Assembly: GCA_003166855.1 (NCBI GenBank)
Contig: PMUM01000052.1
Span: 1 to 63,372 of the forward strand
DNA length: 63,372 nucleotides
Origin: Acidobacteriaceae bacterium
Lineage (GTDB): Bacteria; Acidobacteriota; Terriglobia; Terriglobales; Acidobacteriaceae
Direction of reading: 5' to 3'
Shown: in pieces, positions 42,786 to 51,751 of the stretch
Position numbering within the stretch: position 1 is the first letter of the stretch
How the letters are laid out: every line of letters begins with the position of its first letter
The notes under the pieces: generated by a model
Seen by the model: only the letters and a program-made list of their open reading frames with translations
Databases searched by the model: none
Told to the model about the DNA's origin: nothing
Position numbers and translations under genes: made by a program

Positions 42786-44654
42786 TCACTTGTGCAGTTC
42801 GACAGAAACCAGATGTGCCGTGACGTTCGGATTCGCCGATTCCACATACTCGACTTTCGCCGGCCTGTTTTCCAAGTCGGCGCACGGGTTGAGGTCCTTG
42901 TCGGGCTGAAAACCAAGAGCGGTGAAGGGAAGCGTGAAATAGTTGTCGACGTGAAGCGCAACCAGCTTCCCGCTCGAATTTACAGTCAAGTCCATTGCGG
43001 GATTATCGCAGCGCACGCCCTTTAAAACTCCCACCAGAAATCGATGCGGACCGTGCGGCACAAACTCCGCACGCCGCGCAAGGTGCGGCATGTATCCATC
43101 GCTCGTCGTCGAAACCGCTACCCCACCTCCAGCCTTTTCTTCCTCATTCATACGTCGAGTCTGTTCGGCGAAGTGAGCTTGATTTTCCGCGTATTCCTGG
43201 GCGTGCATCAGAGCGGTCTCCACCATTTGGCTCTCCTGCGGGGTCTTGGCCACCTTTGCCGCGAAGCGCAGGACATCCACGGCGTTCTGTCCTTTCTCCA
43301 TCGTCATCCACACGTTGGCCATATTGATGCGGTACCCAACGTTGGTCGGGTCCAAACCAATTGCGGTCAGTTCCATCATGCGCGCTTCATCAAGACTCTT
43401 GTTTCGCATCGCCAGAAAAATCGCGAGCCGGTCAAAGGCCGGAGCAAACGTCGGATTCAGCTTGATCGCGGCTCTCAGGCTGCTTTCCACCTGCGCCTGA
43501 TCCGCCGCGTCCCGCGCTCCGTTCATTGCCATCGCCGCGAAGTAGTAGTGTGCGAGGTAGCTTTGAGAGTCAAGCTGAACGGCCTGCGCGTACCACTTCT
43601 TCGCCTCCTCCAAATGCCCCTCGCGGAATTCCAAAAAACCCTTGGTCTCATGCGCGGAGACGTTGTTGGGATCTTCCTGCAGGACATGATCGAGGAGCGA
43701 TTCCGCGTCCGCGGTCCTGCTGTTGTAGGCGAGAAAATCGGCGCGCACGGCATCCGATTGCGCTCCCGTGAGAGTCTGCACTTTGAAAGCCGAGTCGTCG
43801 ACCTCGGTTGTGGTCATCATCTTGAGGTAGCGGAAGCCACTCGTCTGGTGGATGTAGCTTTCCAATTCCTGCTGCAGTTGTTTCAAATCTCCAAACGCAC
43901 GGCTGGCGGCCGTGACGGAATCAACTTGTTTCGATAGCAGGTCCAAATACTCGGACACGTGGCGAGTGTTTTCTGCCCGATCCTTCATTTCGAGGTAGTG
44001 CGTCAGCGCCCATGATTCGGCATAAAAAATGGAGCCCTTGTTTTCTTCGTGGTAGTAGGGCGAGTTGTGATCGACGGTAAAGAGCGTAGCCAGCGGCAGC
44101 AGCCGATTTTGCCGCAGCCACAGGATGTCATCGGCGCTAGGCTGTCCCAGCAGCGCCTCTTTGTCGCGAATGTCGGTGTTCTGATAGAACTCGGCCAAGC
44201 CCTCATTCAGCCACAGCGGCATAACGTCTGCCAACTTGCTCAGCAGCAAGTGCGTGTATTCGTGGTACACGATCGCGTAGGGATGTTCCCCTTCCGCATC
44301 CAACCGCATCAGCACATAATTCTTGTCCGCCGCCCTGAGAAACAATCCGCCCAGCTTCAGCGATCCCTTGGCCAGATAGGCTTCCGGTTCGAGAGCACGG
44401 AAATCCTTCGCATCTCTTATCGCGAGCACGATGATGGGCGCGCCGGGGTCGACTTGTGCTTTCGGAAACGCGGTGTGAAAGACCGACCGCATGCGCTCAA
44501 ATTGGTCGGCAACGCGGCGGCCTTGCTTCTCGCTCGCGTTGGTGACCACTACAAAATGCGGGCTGGAAACCTGGAGCCAAATCTCCGTCTTGTCGCGTGC
44601 GGGGGCAAGCGGTGCGGCCAAGAGCAAAAGAAGCGGCAGAAGTCGACGAAACAT
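42786..44654 (-). CDS. Secreted gluzincin (HEYTH) protein with TPR repeats
   Basis: A 622-residue exported protein. Signal peptide MFRRLLPLLLLLAAPLAPA is followed by a protease-like domain with zinc motif HEYTH at 131-135 and a downstream NEGLAEFY carrying the likely third ligand Glu, a gluzincin arrangement seen in DUF1570-type proteins. TPR repeats occupy about 310-460 (AHETKGFLEFREGHLEEAKKWYAQAV), and a beta-rich C-terminal domain with two conserved-looking Cys follows. Substrate unknown. Transcribed towards uvrB with a 231-nt repeat-bearing gap between. Confidence 0.85.
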   Translation of the reverse strand: MFRRLLPLLLLLAAPLAPARDKTEIWLQVSSPHFVVVTNASEKQGRRVADQFERMRSVFHTAFPKAQVDPGAPIIVLAIRDAKDFRALEPEAYLAKGSLKLGGLFLRAADKNYVLMRLDAEGEHPYAIVYHEYTHLLLSKLADVMPLWLNEGLAEFYQNTDIRDKEALLGQPSADDILWLRQNRLLPLATLFTVDHNSPYYHEENKGSIFYAESWALTHYLEMKDRAENTRHVSEYLDLLSKQVDSVTAASRAFGDLKQLQQELESYIHQTSGFRYLKMMTTTEVDDSAFKVQTLTGAQSDAVRADFLAYNSRTADAESLLDHVLQEDPNNVSAHETKGFLEFREGHLEEAKKWYAQAVQLDSQSYLAHYYFAAMAMNGARDAADQAQVESSLRAAIKLNPTFAPAFDRLAIFLAMRNKSLDEARMMELTAIGLDPTNVGYRINMANVWMTMEKGQNAVDVLRFAAKVAKTPQESQMVETALMHAQEYAENQAHFAEQTRRMNEEEKAGGGVAVSTTSDGYMPHLARRAEFVPHGPHRFLVGVLKGVRCDNPAMDLTVNSSGKLVALHVDNYFTLPFTALGFQPDKDLNPCADLENRPAKVEYVESANPNVTAHLVSVELHK

Positions 44655-44731
44655 AGCGGCGCGCCCATACAGATATAACCCCTGCCGCTCAAAGTCAAAT
44701 GGAATCTAAGGATGCAAGAACTTGCAGACCC

Positions 44732-47260
44732 CTATCCGACCGCTGGCCGCAGTTCGACCTTCTTCGTCGTAATCGTCACCTGCGTGGACGGCAACTTCGG
44801 CCGCGGATACGGCTCTGTATAAGCCTCCACCGTGATCGTCCCCGGAGTGCGGCTGGCCTGCACAATTACTTGAGCGAGCCCGTTGAATAGGCTGCGCTTG
44901 GGCGCTTTGTCGGACTCCTGACAGTTGGGATCGCCGTTGCCCACGCCGATCAGCGCGCCCTCGCCAGTGACTTTAAAGCTGATCAAGTTCGCCGCCGTGG
45001 GCAGTGCCCGTCCCGCACCGTCGAGCACTTCAACCTTCAGCACGGCTACATCCTCGCCGTCGGCGTTGATTGAGGTTCGGTCGGACGTGAGGCGGATCGA
45101 CTCCGGTTTGCCCGATGTCGTCTCACGTTTCTCAGTCAATACGACCTTACCATCTTTGGTGCCGCGCGCCTCGAGCACACCGGGCTCGAATTTTACCTGC
45201 CACTCCAGATGCGTCAGGGGCTGCACTTTTTGCGAGCCCTGGCTTTTGCCGTTGAGGAAGAGTTCCACCGAATCGAGATTCGAATGCACCCACACTGAGA
45301 TCGGCTCGCCCTCACGCCCGGACCAGTCCCAATGCGGAAACAGGTGCAGCACCGGCTCCGATCCCCACCATGCCTTGTAGTAATAAAAGTTGTCTTTGGG
45401 AAAGCCGCACATGTCGACAATGCCGAACTGCGAGTTGATCGAAGGCCACGCGTAGGGAGTGGGCTCGCCGCGGTAGTCGAAGCCGGTCCAGGCAAATCCC
45501 CCCGACAGCCATTCCCGAGTTGCATAGAACTTCCACCATTCCTCCGCCAGTTGCGACCAGTCCGTATGGTTCAGATCGTACGCGCTGACCCAGTTACGCA
45601 ACTTGTCGGTCGAATAAATTCCGCGTGTGGAAACCGTGCTGGCTGTCTCCGAACCCACGCTTGGAGTTTTCGGATGCGCCTTGTGCCATTCATCGTGAAC
45701 TTTGAGGTTGTAGTTAAAGCCCATGACGTCGAGTTGCTCGGGAAAGTGGGTTTCGAACGCGGTATTGATCGCAGCGGTACAAAGCCGCGTGGGGTCAAGT
45801 TCGTGCGTTCGCGCAATCATGTCGTCAATGACGCGCATGCCCTGGGGCTGAAACATCATCGTCCACTCCTCGTTGCCCATGGACCACAAAATAATTGCCG
45901 GCGAATTGCGGTAGCGTTTCACCATCGCCTCAAGCTGCGCCATGCCCTCCGGATTCGAACTCATCAGCCGCGTTTCGCACATCATCATCATCCCCAACCG
46001 GTCGCAAGCCTCCACCCACTCCGGCGTCGGCATATTGTGCGACGTCCGCACTGCATTGCCGCCCATATCTTTCAAGACGCCCACCCTGTACCACTGCATC
46101 CGGTCGGGCAGAGCCGCACCCACTCCGGCGTGATCATGATGATTGCAGGTGCCTTTGATCTTTACCGACTTGCCGTTGAGGAAGAATCCCTTATCAGCGT
46201 CCCACGCGATTGTGCGTACGCCAAAGCTGACGCGCTCCGCATCGCGCGCCTTGCCGCCCACCTCGACGGTGACGACCGCCGAATAAAGATTGGGATTTTC
46301 CGGCGACCACAGCGCTGGATTGGTAATCGAAGCACTGGCCGTAAAGCTGGCCGATCCGTCGGCAGACACGGATTCCGGCGCCGAATCTGCAGTTCCCACC
46401 ACTTTTCCCGCCGCATCCAGAATCTGCCAACGCACTCGACAGGTCTCCGCTTGCTGACCCTGATTTTGCACCATGGTCCCCAGACTCAGCGTCGCCCCAT
46501 TAGCCTTTACTGAAGTCCGAACCGTGCTGTCCCAATTTCCCAAGTGAAGCGCATCGGTCTTCGTGAGCCACACATGCCGGTATATGCCCGCGCCTTCATA
46601 GAACCAGCCGTCGCCAAAGCTGGCGTCCATGCGCACCATCAGATAGTTCTTGCCGCCGTAATTCAGAAAGTCGCTCACGTCGAAGCGAAAGGGCGCGTAC
46701 CCGTTATCGTTGCGCCCAATGAAATATCCGTTCAAAAACACCAGCGCGCTGCGAAAAGCGCCGTCAAACTCCACCGTGATGCGCCGTCCGCTGTCTTCTT
46801 TCGGAATGTCGAAGGTGCGCCGGTACCAGCCCACGCTGGTCTCAGGATACCGTCGCCCCAGCGGCTTGTAGCCGTGCGATTCCTCTTCGTCATCGCGCAC
46901 AAACGGCAACTCAACCGCCCAGTCGTGCGGCAAATTGAGCGAGCGCCATTTCGAGTCGTCAAATTTCTGTGTGGCAAACCAGAATTCTCCCGACTTGGCG
47001 AAGTCTCCCTGGCCTATCCCAAATCCCAAGTCGCGCAGCGGGTCGTTCGCGTGGCCCTGAAAAAACTTCCAGCCAAAGTCGAACAACAGATGCTCCCGCG
47101 GAGCCACCGCAGCCAGCGCCTCAGCCGACGCAGCGCCGGGATACCCCGCGAGCAGAGCGTGCGCGCGCCCCACCGACCCTGCGACCAGAGTTGACGCCGA
47201 GAGTGCAAGGCCAGAGCGAAGCAAATCGCGGCGGGTAAGGGAACGAAGAGGAGAATCCAT
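44732..47260 (-). CDS. Glycoside hydrolase family 2 beta-galactosidase-like, Tat-exported
   Basis: An 842-residue enzyme. A twin-arginine signal (SLTRRDLLRSGLALSAS) starts it, so it is exported folded. The GH2 jelly-roll, Ig-like and TIM-barrel domains follow: VNHHDHAG-type substrate loop (CNHHDHAGVG), acid/base Glu464 in SMGNEEW and nucleophile Glu538 in VGSETAST. C-terminal Ig-like domains (about 650-842) resemble DUF4982 plus an invasin-like module. GH2 enzymes release terminal beta-galactosides, mannosides or glucuronides; the exact sugar is not visible. It appears monocistronic. Confidence 0.92.
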   Translation of the reverse strand: MDSPLRSLTRRDLLRSGLALSASTLVAGSVGRAHALLAGYPGAASAEALAAVAPREHLLFDFGWKFFQGHANDPLRDLGFGIGQGDFAKSGEFWFATQKFDDSKWRSLNLPHDWAVELPFVRDDEEESHGYKPLGRRYPETSVGWYRRTFDIPKEDSGRRITVEFDGAFRSALVFLNGYFIGRNDNGYAPFRFDVSDFLNYGGKNYLMVRMDASFGDGWFYEGAGIYRHVWLTKTDALHLGNWDSTVRTSVKANGATLSLGTMVQNQGQQAETCRVRWQILDAAGKVVGTADSAPESVSADGSASFTASASITNPALWSPENPNLYSAVVTVEVGGKARDAERVSFGVRTIAWDADKGFFLNGKSVKIKGTCNHHDHAGVGAALPDRMQWYRVGVLKDMGGNAVRTSHNMPTPEWVEACDRLGMMMMCETRLMSSNPEGMAQLEAMVKRYRNSPAIILWSMGNEEWTMMFQPQGMRVIDDMIARTHELDPTRLCTAAINTAFETHFPEQLDVMGFNYNLKVHDEWHKAHPKTPSVGSETASTVSTRGIYSTDKLRNWVSAYDLNHTDWSQLAEEWWKFYATREWLSGGFAWTGFDYRGEPTPYAWPSINSQFGIVDMCGFPKDNFYYYKAWWGSEPVLHLFPHWDWSGREGEPISVWVHSNLDSVELFLNGKSQGSQKVQPLTHLEWQVKFEPGVLEARGTKDGKVVLTEKRETTSGKPESIRLTSDRTSINADGEDVAVLKVEVLDGAGRALPTAANLISFKVTGEGALIGVGNGDPNCQESDKAPKRSLFNGLAQVIVQASRTPGTITVEAYTEPYPRPKLPSTQVTITTKKVELRPAVG

Positions 47261-47415
47261 TCTGTGCCTCTCGAGGAAGACGAAATTGGAAGCCGGTCCC
47301 GCGCTCAGCCGCGCACGGGACTGAGCATTATAAAGCCGGGTAGCCCAGAGTGGAGAAAAGGCATGTTTAGCTTTTCAAGTGCGCAGAGGCAGATACGAAA
47401 ACACCCAAAGCCAGT

Positions 47416-48372
47416 CTACTTCTCTTCCTTTATTTCGCCCATGCCCACAATCTTCGATGAGGTGCGGAATTTCTTGTAGTCGCGATACTCCTGATCGCCG
47501 TCGATGTTGTAGCCCTTGAACAACGCGACCCGCGCATCCACCTTGAAGGTCACGTGCCGCGGCAGCCATACTTCATCGTTGACCCGCGTCTGCTCGAGCA
47601 TGACGCGCGTCCCTTTGTGGATGCGCGCCAGCACCCATCCGAACGACACCGTATCAATCGCTTCGATATCCATTTTCGCGAGTTGCAGGTCGCCCTTGTC
47701 GATCCACACGCGGCCGCGGAATTTGGAGAGCAGCTTCGCCTCCTTCATCTGCGGCTCAAAGCCGGGTCGCGGTGCGCCATCGATCACCCACGCCTCGCGC
47801 CCGTCCACCTCCTCCGTTCCGACCAGTTTGAAGTTATAAGCCTCCGCTACCTCGCGCACGAACTTGCGGCTATCTTCTCGTTCTTTGACCGCTTTCTCTT
47901 CCCGTTTCTTGCGTTGTTCTTCCGATTCGTTCTTGCGCTTGTCGATGATCTTCTGGATCTTTTCTTCTTCCTTGGCCGCTTCCTTGGCGTCGAGCGGCTT
48001 ATCGTCCTTGGCGATGAGGCGCTGCACCTGCTCGCCATAGATTTCCAGAACTTCGTAGGTCTTCACTTCGGTGGATTTGGTCTGCCCTTTGCCGTCGAGT
48101 TTGTTCTCGACCTCGCGGTCGATGTAGGTATAGTCGCGCTGCCGCTTGTCGTTTTCGATGTCCTTGTCCGCCACGACGCGCAGCAACTGCCGCATCTGCT
48201 CCTGGGACAGTTTGCCATCGGGCCCGGTCGTGAGATCTGGGATCGTTTCCGCGGAGCTAACTTCAGGCTGAGACTTTTCTTGCGACGCCGCTGCAGGGGC
48301 GGACTCCTGCTGGCCGAACGCCGGCAGGTAGATGAGCAGGGAAAGGATGAGAGCGCGGCCGCGAGACCTCAT
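47416..48372 (-). CDS. Exported LolA-like fold protein with charged coiled coil
   Basis: A 318-residue protein with a signal peptide (RALILSLLIYLPAFG). Residues 110-170 are extremely charged and probably coiled coil (AAKEEEKIQKIIDKRKNESE). The C-terminal 140 residues show the beta-strand pattern of outer-membrane lipoprotein-sorting-like domains (AYNFKLVGTEEVDGREAWVI, FRGRVWIDKGDLQLAKMDIEA, WLPRHVTFKVDARV). Such proteins are common in Acidobacteriota; whether it carries lipoproteins or lipids is not known. Confidence 0.78.
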   Translation of the reverse strand: MRSRGRALILSLLIYLPAFGQQESAPAAASQEKSQPEVSSAETIPDLTTGPDGKLSQEQMRQLLRVVADKDIENDKRQRDYTYIDREVENKLDGKGQTKSTEVKTYEVLEIYGEQVQRLIAKDDKPLDAKEAAKEEEKIQKIIDKRKNESEEQRKKREEKAVKEREDSRKFVREVAEAYNFKLVGTEEVDGREAWVIDGAPRPGFEPQMKEAKLLSKFRGRVWIDKGDLQLAKMDIEAIDTVSFGWVLARIHKGTRVMLEQTRVNDEVWLPRHVTFKVDARVALFKGYNIDGDQEYRDYKKFRTSSKIVGMGEIKEEK

Positions 48373-48430
48373 GACGTTAATCTAACCCCTTAGACGCCTT
48401 GAAGTTCCGCTGGGAAGCAAGGATGGCAGG

Positions 48431-48805
48431 TCAGATCTCATCGCTCGCGAGAACCGACTGCTTCACCGCCAACTGGCTGCAGGTGCGCCCGATGACATCC
48501 TGGGCGGAACTGGTTTCGACGAACTGGAAACCGTAGCGGAATGCGCTTCGTTGGCGAACCAGTGCCAGCAGTTCTACGTCGCCCAGGGGCAGGGCAAACT
48601 CCAGGCGCACTATTTCACCCACCGGAACTTCCTCTCGCAGAATGGCCGAAACTCCCGACTCGCTGATGTCGACGGTGTCGCCTCGAACCACAGTAGCGCC
48701 GCGCGGGTATACACGAATGCCGACTTCCAGCTTGAACCGGGGATGGCGGCGAGCTTCCACAGATTCCTGAGTCTGGTCCGCGCCGAATGGGCTGCGCACT
48801 TCCAC
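48431..48805 (-). CDS. PilZ-domain protein (c-di-GMP-binding candidate)
   Basis: A 124-residue protein from GTG 48803-48805, chosen because CGGGAG lies nine bases upstream and longer frames run into the neighbouring gene. The PilZ motifs are visible: RRHPR (RxxxR-like) followed by VVRGDTVDISESGVSAI (DxSxxG) and a closing beta-barrel strand (AFRYGFQFVE). The presence of both motifs supports c-di-GMP binding, in contrast to the PilZ-like protein at 35204. It lies downstream of the transglutaminase-like gene on the same strand. Confidence 0.82.
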   Translation of the reverse strand: MEVRSPFGADQTQESVEARRHPRFKLEVGIRVYPRGATVVRGDTVDISESGVSAILREEVPVGEIVRLEFALPLGDVELLALVRQRSAFRYGFQFVETSSAQDVIGRTCSQLAVKQSVLASDEI

Positions 48806-48957
48806 GCCTATGGTCTCCCGGACCTGAGGTGCGCCGGGCCCGGGTGGAACGGACTCGCTCTCCAGATTGCGTCCAACCGCGGCGTGAAAGCAAGCGCAAA
48901 GGTCCTTCGGGATGGATCGGCAGCGTGGACCGGCAACTTTAGCGTAGCCCCGGAAAT

Positions 48958-49590
48958 TCAGTCCCTGACCTTGTGCGCTTTGCCTAAACACTCCGCCTGG
49001 AAGAGCCGCTCGTCCACGCGGTGCAGCCGCTTTTCCTGCGCCTTCGTCATCAGCGAATAATGCTTGATGTCGAACAGATGATAGACGATGAACCACACCG
49101 GCTGGTCGGTAGTCATCCAGTTCTGTCGGTCGAAGCGTTTCAAGTTCACCGGACCCGAGTAGCGGCGCAGAGTTCGTTCGCGCCGCAGGTTGAAGTAGGC
49201 GTTGAAGTAGCTCAGCGCCAGCTCGCGCAGCGTGCGATAGACCGGTTCGCGCCAGCGGCATCCGGTGTAATTCGACTTGGCGACAGCGCCCCAGCAGCCG
49301 TCCTGGCGGTAAATGGCGATGACGTGGTCGGTGTCGTGTTCGGCTTCGAAATCCAGCAGCAGCGGAGGATATCCGTTCGCGCGCAAGGCCGCCGCCGCGA
49401 AGATCGCTCCTTCCAGGCAATGCGACGATTCTTCCGCCAGCACCTTCCGCGGCGACCACGCCGTGTCTTCCAGGTGATACGGCATGTCATCCAGAAATTT
49501 CTGGATGCCGTATGGATTCTTCATGCTGCGCAGCTTGCGCAGTTCTTTGGGGGTGAAGCCGGGAGTCAGGCCAGAGTGGTTATCGGTCAT
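48958..49590 (-). CDS. Transglutaminase-like cysteine protein
   Basis: A 210-residue soluble protein. Cys58 in SSHCLEGAIFAAAAL and His89 in DTDHVIAIYR, followed by WGAVAKSNY, reproduce the Cys-His-Asp/Asn arrangement of the transglutaminase/papain-like fold found in bacterial peptidase or amidase relatives. No signal peptide. The C-terminal 80 residues (FNLRRERTLRRYSGPVNL) are basic and unrecognised. Substrate and reaction are not known. Confidence 0.75.
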   Translation of the reverse strand: MTDNHSGLTPGFTPKELRKLRSMKNPYGIQKFLDDMPYHLEDTAWSPRKVLAEESSHCLEGAIFAAAALRANGYPPLLLDFEAEHDTDHVIAIYRQDGCWGAVAKSNYTGCRWREPVYRTLRELALSYFNAYFNLRRERTLRRYSGPVNLKRFDRQNWMTTDQPVWFIVYHLFDIKHYSLMTKAQEKRLHRVDERLFQAECLGKAHKVRD

Positions 49591-49639
49591 TGGGTTTTGG
49601 CGTTTCGCATTCGTGCTGGTGCAGAAATGTCTTGGAGAT

Positions 49640-50347
49640 TCAGCGCTTCGATGCCGAAGTAAAAACGGTGCCGACCTCGTGTGGTTGATCCACGAGCACG
49701 TCAGGAGGTTCGTCGTCCAATGTGTGCGTGGCGAAGCCGTAGGTCACGCCAATCGTCCACAACCCGGCGTTGCGCCCGGTACGCACGTCCACATGAGAAT
49801 CTCCGACGATCGCGGCCTGCTCCGGACGCACTCCGCTCTCCTCCAGCAACTTCCGCGCGCCCTCGGGATCGGGCTTCTTCGTGGCAAAACTGTTGCCGCC
49901 GTAAATCTGCGTGAAGAATGGTCCCAGCCCGAGCGCCTCGACAATTGCCCGCGAGGGAATCACTGGCTTGTTCGTGAGTACGGCCATCTTGCGCGGTGTG
50001 CCGTTCCCGGATCTCTGAACGGCTGCCAGCGCCTCGGTGACTCCCGGATACACCGTCGTGTGATCCAGCTTGTGCTCCCGGTAGTAGGAAAGAAAAAATT
50101 CCAGCCCTTTGCGAATCAGGGCCTCGTCGACCTTTTCGCCGCCCAGCGCCCGCTGAATCAAGATGGGCGCGCCATCGCCCACGTAACTGGCGATCACTTC
50201 GTCGGGCAATTCCGGCCGCCCGATATGGCGCAGCGCGGCGTTAACGGAATGGACCAGGTCGAGGCGCGAGTCAATCAGCGTGCCATCCAGGTCGAAGATC
50301 ACTAGTTGGATCGACTGCGGGTCGAAAGCGCGGCGGGTCCGAATCAT
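49640..50347 (-). CDS. HAD-superfamily phosphatase (phosphoglycolate phosphatase-like)
   Basis: A 235-residue HAD-IA hydrolase. ATG 50345-50347 is chosen (GGAAG upstream) over a longer frame through repeats. Motif I VIFDLDGTLIDS carries the nucleophile Asp and acid/base Asp; motif II is AVLTNK; motif III Lys is in ATKKPDPEG; motif IV is IVGDSHVDV. The helical cap fits the phosphoglycolate phosphatase (Gph) subgroup, which clears 2-phosphoglycolate from DNA repair, but related enzymes act on other small phosphates. Confidence 0.9.
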   Translation of the reverse strand: MIRTRRAFDPQSIQLVIFDLDGTLIDSRLDLVHSVNAALRHIGRPELPDEVIASYVGDGAPILIQRALGGEKVDEALIRKGLEFFLSYYREHKLDHTTVYPGVTEALAAVQRSGNGTPRKMAVLTNKPVIPSRAIVEALGLGPFFTQIYGGNSFATKKPDPEGARKLLEESGVRPEQAAIVGDSHVDVRTGRNAGLWTIGVTYGFATHTLDDEPPDVLVDQPHEVGTVFTSASKR

Positions 50348-50362
50348 CTGCTTCCAGAATAA

Positions 50363-50397
50363 AGCACTCAGCACGCAGCCGTCAGCACTAAGGGGTG
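50363..50397 (+). repeat. Period-7 degenerate repeat tract (5 units)
   Basis: AGCACTC, AGCACGC, AGCCGTC, AGCACTA, AGGGGTG: five 7-nt units starting 15 nt upstream of the phosphatase start codon. Confidence 0.8.
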
Positions 50398-50402
50398 TGT
50401 GG

Positions 50403-50442
50403 TTCCGGGTCTTTGACCCGGAAAGGCCGAGCAAAGCTCGGC
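50403..50442 (+). repeat. Tandem GC-rich hairpins before arsR
   Basis: TTCCGGGTC-TTT-GACCCGGAA (50403-50423) and GCCGAGC-AAA-GCTCGGC (50426-50442) are perfect stems of 9 and 7 bp in succession. They lie between the phosphatase and arsR genes and could insulate the ars promoter from upstream transcription. Confidence 0.75.
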
Positions 50443-50454
50443 TGCTTCTGTCCC

Positions 50455-50490
50455 TTGACATCACCTATATTTCTAGTAATATCGAAATAT
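50455..50490 (+). promoter_or_regulatory. ars promoter with overlapping ArsR operator
   Basis: TTGACA (50455-50460), a 16-bp spacer and TAATAT (50477-50482) form a strong sigma-70-type promoter whose start would fall at or next to the arsR ATG (50489), so the transcript is probably leaderless. ATATTTC (50467-50473) and GAAATAT (50484-50490) form an inverted repeat around the -10 box, the right size for an ArsR/SmtB dimer. Confidence 0.8.
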
Positions 50491-50857
50491 GGCAGCAACT
50501 ACCAAAGCTCCTTCCCCCAGCAAGGCCGCCGAGCGCGTCGCCAAATATGCCGACATGTTCTCCGCCATGGGCACCGAACCCCGACTTCGCATCATGCAAC
50601 TGTTGCTAACCGCGCATCCTGAAGGACTCGTGGTCAGCGACATTCAGGGCGAACTCGAAATCCCCAACTCGACCCTCTCGCATCATCTCGACAAACTGCG
50701 GACCGAAGGCCTGGTCGAAGTGCAGCGCGAGGGTACGTTTCTACGCTACACCGCGAACACAGTTGCCTTGCAAGAGTTGTTGCAGTTCTTGTACGCCGAA
50801 TGCTGCACCCGCAATCAAGCCCTCAAACCGCAAGACATCATTCAAATCTGTAAATAG
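50489..50857 (+). CDS. arsR: ArsR-family arsenic-responsive repressor
   Basis: A 122-residue winged-helix repressor (VVSDIQGELEIPNSTLSHHLDKL). The classical ELCVCDL metal site of helix 3 is absent; instead a Cys pair (Cys105-Cys106, AECCTRN) sits in the C-terminal helix, resembling the C-terminal As(III) sites of the Acidithiobacillus-type ArsR. It heads arsM-arsC-acr3 and lies directly on its presumed operator. Confidence 0.92.
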   Translation: MAATTKAPSPSKAAERVAKYADMFSAMGTEPRLRIMQLLLTAHPEGLVVSDIQGELEIPNSTLSHHLDKLRTEGLVEVQREGTFLRYTANTVALQELLQFLYAECCTRNQALKPQDIIQICK

Positions 50858-50866
50858 GAGCCCTTT

Positions 50867-51730
50867 ATGAGCACGAACGAGACCACCGACATCAAAGAAG
50901 TTGTCAAACAGAAATACGGCGAAGCCGCCCTGCGCGTGAAGTCCGGAGGCAGTTCCTGTTGCGGCGCGACTGCCAGCACGGGCTGCTGCGACCCCATCAC
51001 GACGAATCTCTACGACGCGACGCAGGCCGGACAAATCCCCGAAGAGGCTTTGCTGGCCTCACTCGGCTGCGGCAATCCGACGGCGCTGGCCCAGTTGAAT
51101 CCCGGCGAGACCGTCCTCGACCTCGGTTCCGGCGGAGGCATTGACGTGCTGCTCTCAGCGCGCCGCGTCGGACCCACCGGCAAAGCTTACGGTCTCGACA
51201 TGACCGACGAAATGCTCGCTCTGGCCAACGACAACAAGCGCAAAGCGGGCATCGAGAACGTCGAGTTCCTGAAGGGCGAGATTGAGAGCATCCCGCTGCC
51301 CGACAACTCCGTCGACGTCATCATTTCCAACTGCGTGATCAATCTCTCCGCGGACAAAGACAAAGTCCTGCGCGAGGCCTTCCGCGTGCTGAAGCCGGGC
51401 GGACGCTTCGCCGTATCCGACGTCGTCACCCGCGGCGAGATTCTGCCCGAAATTCGCCAGAGTGTGTTGGCGTGGGTGGGCTGCATTGCGGGCGCTCTGG
51501 AAGAGAACGACTACCGCAGCAAACTCGCAGCAGCCGGTTTTGAGCAGATTGAAGTCGAGCCCACCCGCATCTACCGCGCCGAAGATGCCCGCGAATTCCT
51601 CGCCGGGCAGGGAATCGACGTCGACGCCCTCGCTCCGCAAGTGGACGGAAAATTCCTGAGCGCCTTCCTCCGCGCCGTGAAACCGACTCCCACGCAGCAG
51701 GCCTGCTGTGGCCCTACGTGCTGCAACTGA
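50867..51730 (+). CDS. arsM: Arsenite S-adenosylmethionine methyltransferase
   Basis: A 287-residue enzyme that methylates As(III) to volatile or less toxic products. SAM site [15 protein letters not shown] is at about 84-98. Conserved Cys residues match the three As ligands: Cys68 (SLGCGNP), Cys156 (ISNCVINL) and Cys206 (VGCIAGAL). Additional Cys pairs at the N-terminus ([12 protein letters not shown]) and C-terminus ([10 protein letters not shown]) are metal-binding tails. It follows arsR by nine bases. Confidence 0.95.
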   Translation: MSTNETTDIKEVVKQKYGEAALRVKSGGSSCCGATASTGCCDPITTNLYDATQAGQIPEEALLASLGCGNPTALAQLNPGETVLDLGSGGGIDVLLSARRVGPTGKAYGLDMTDEMLALANDNKRKAGIENVEFLKGEIESIPLPDNSVDVIISNCVINLSADKDKVLREAFRVLKPGGRFAVSDVVTRGEILPEIRQSVLAWVGCIAGALEENDYRSKLAAAGFEQIEVEPTRIYRAEDAREFLAGQGIDVDALAPQVDGKFLSAFLRAVKPTPTQQACCGPTCCN

Positions 51731-51751
51731 GCTGGATCGGAGAGGACAGCA

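Noticed and set aside
48806-49459. Extension of the PilZ protein by about 218 residues
   Set aside because: Most of the extension lies out of frame over the transglutaminase-like gene, which has a clear catalytic pattern in its own frame.
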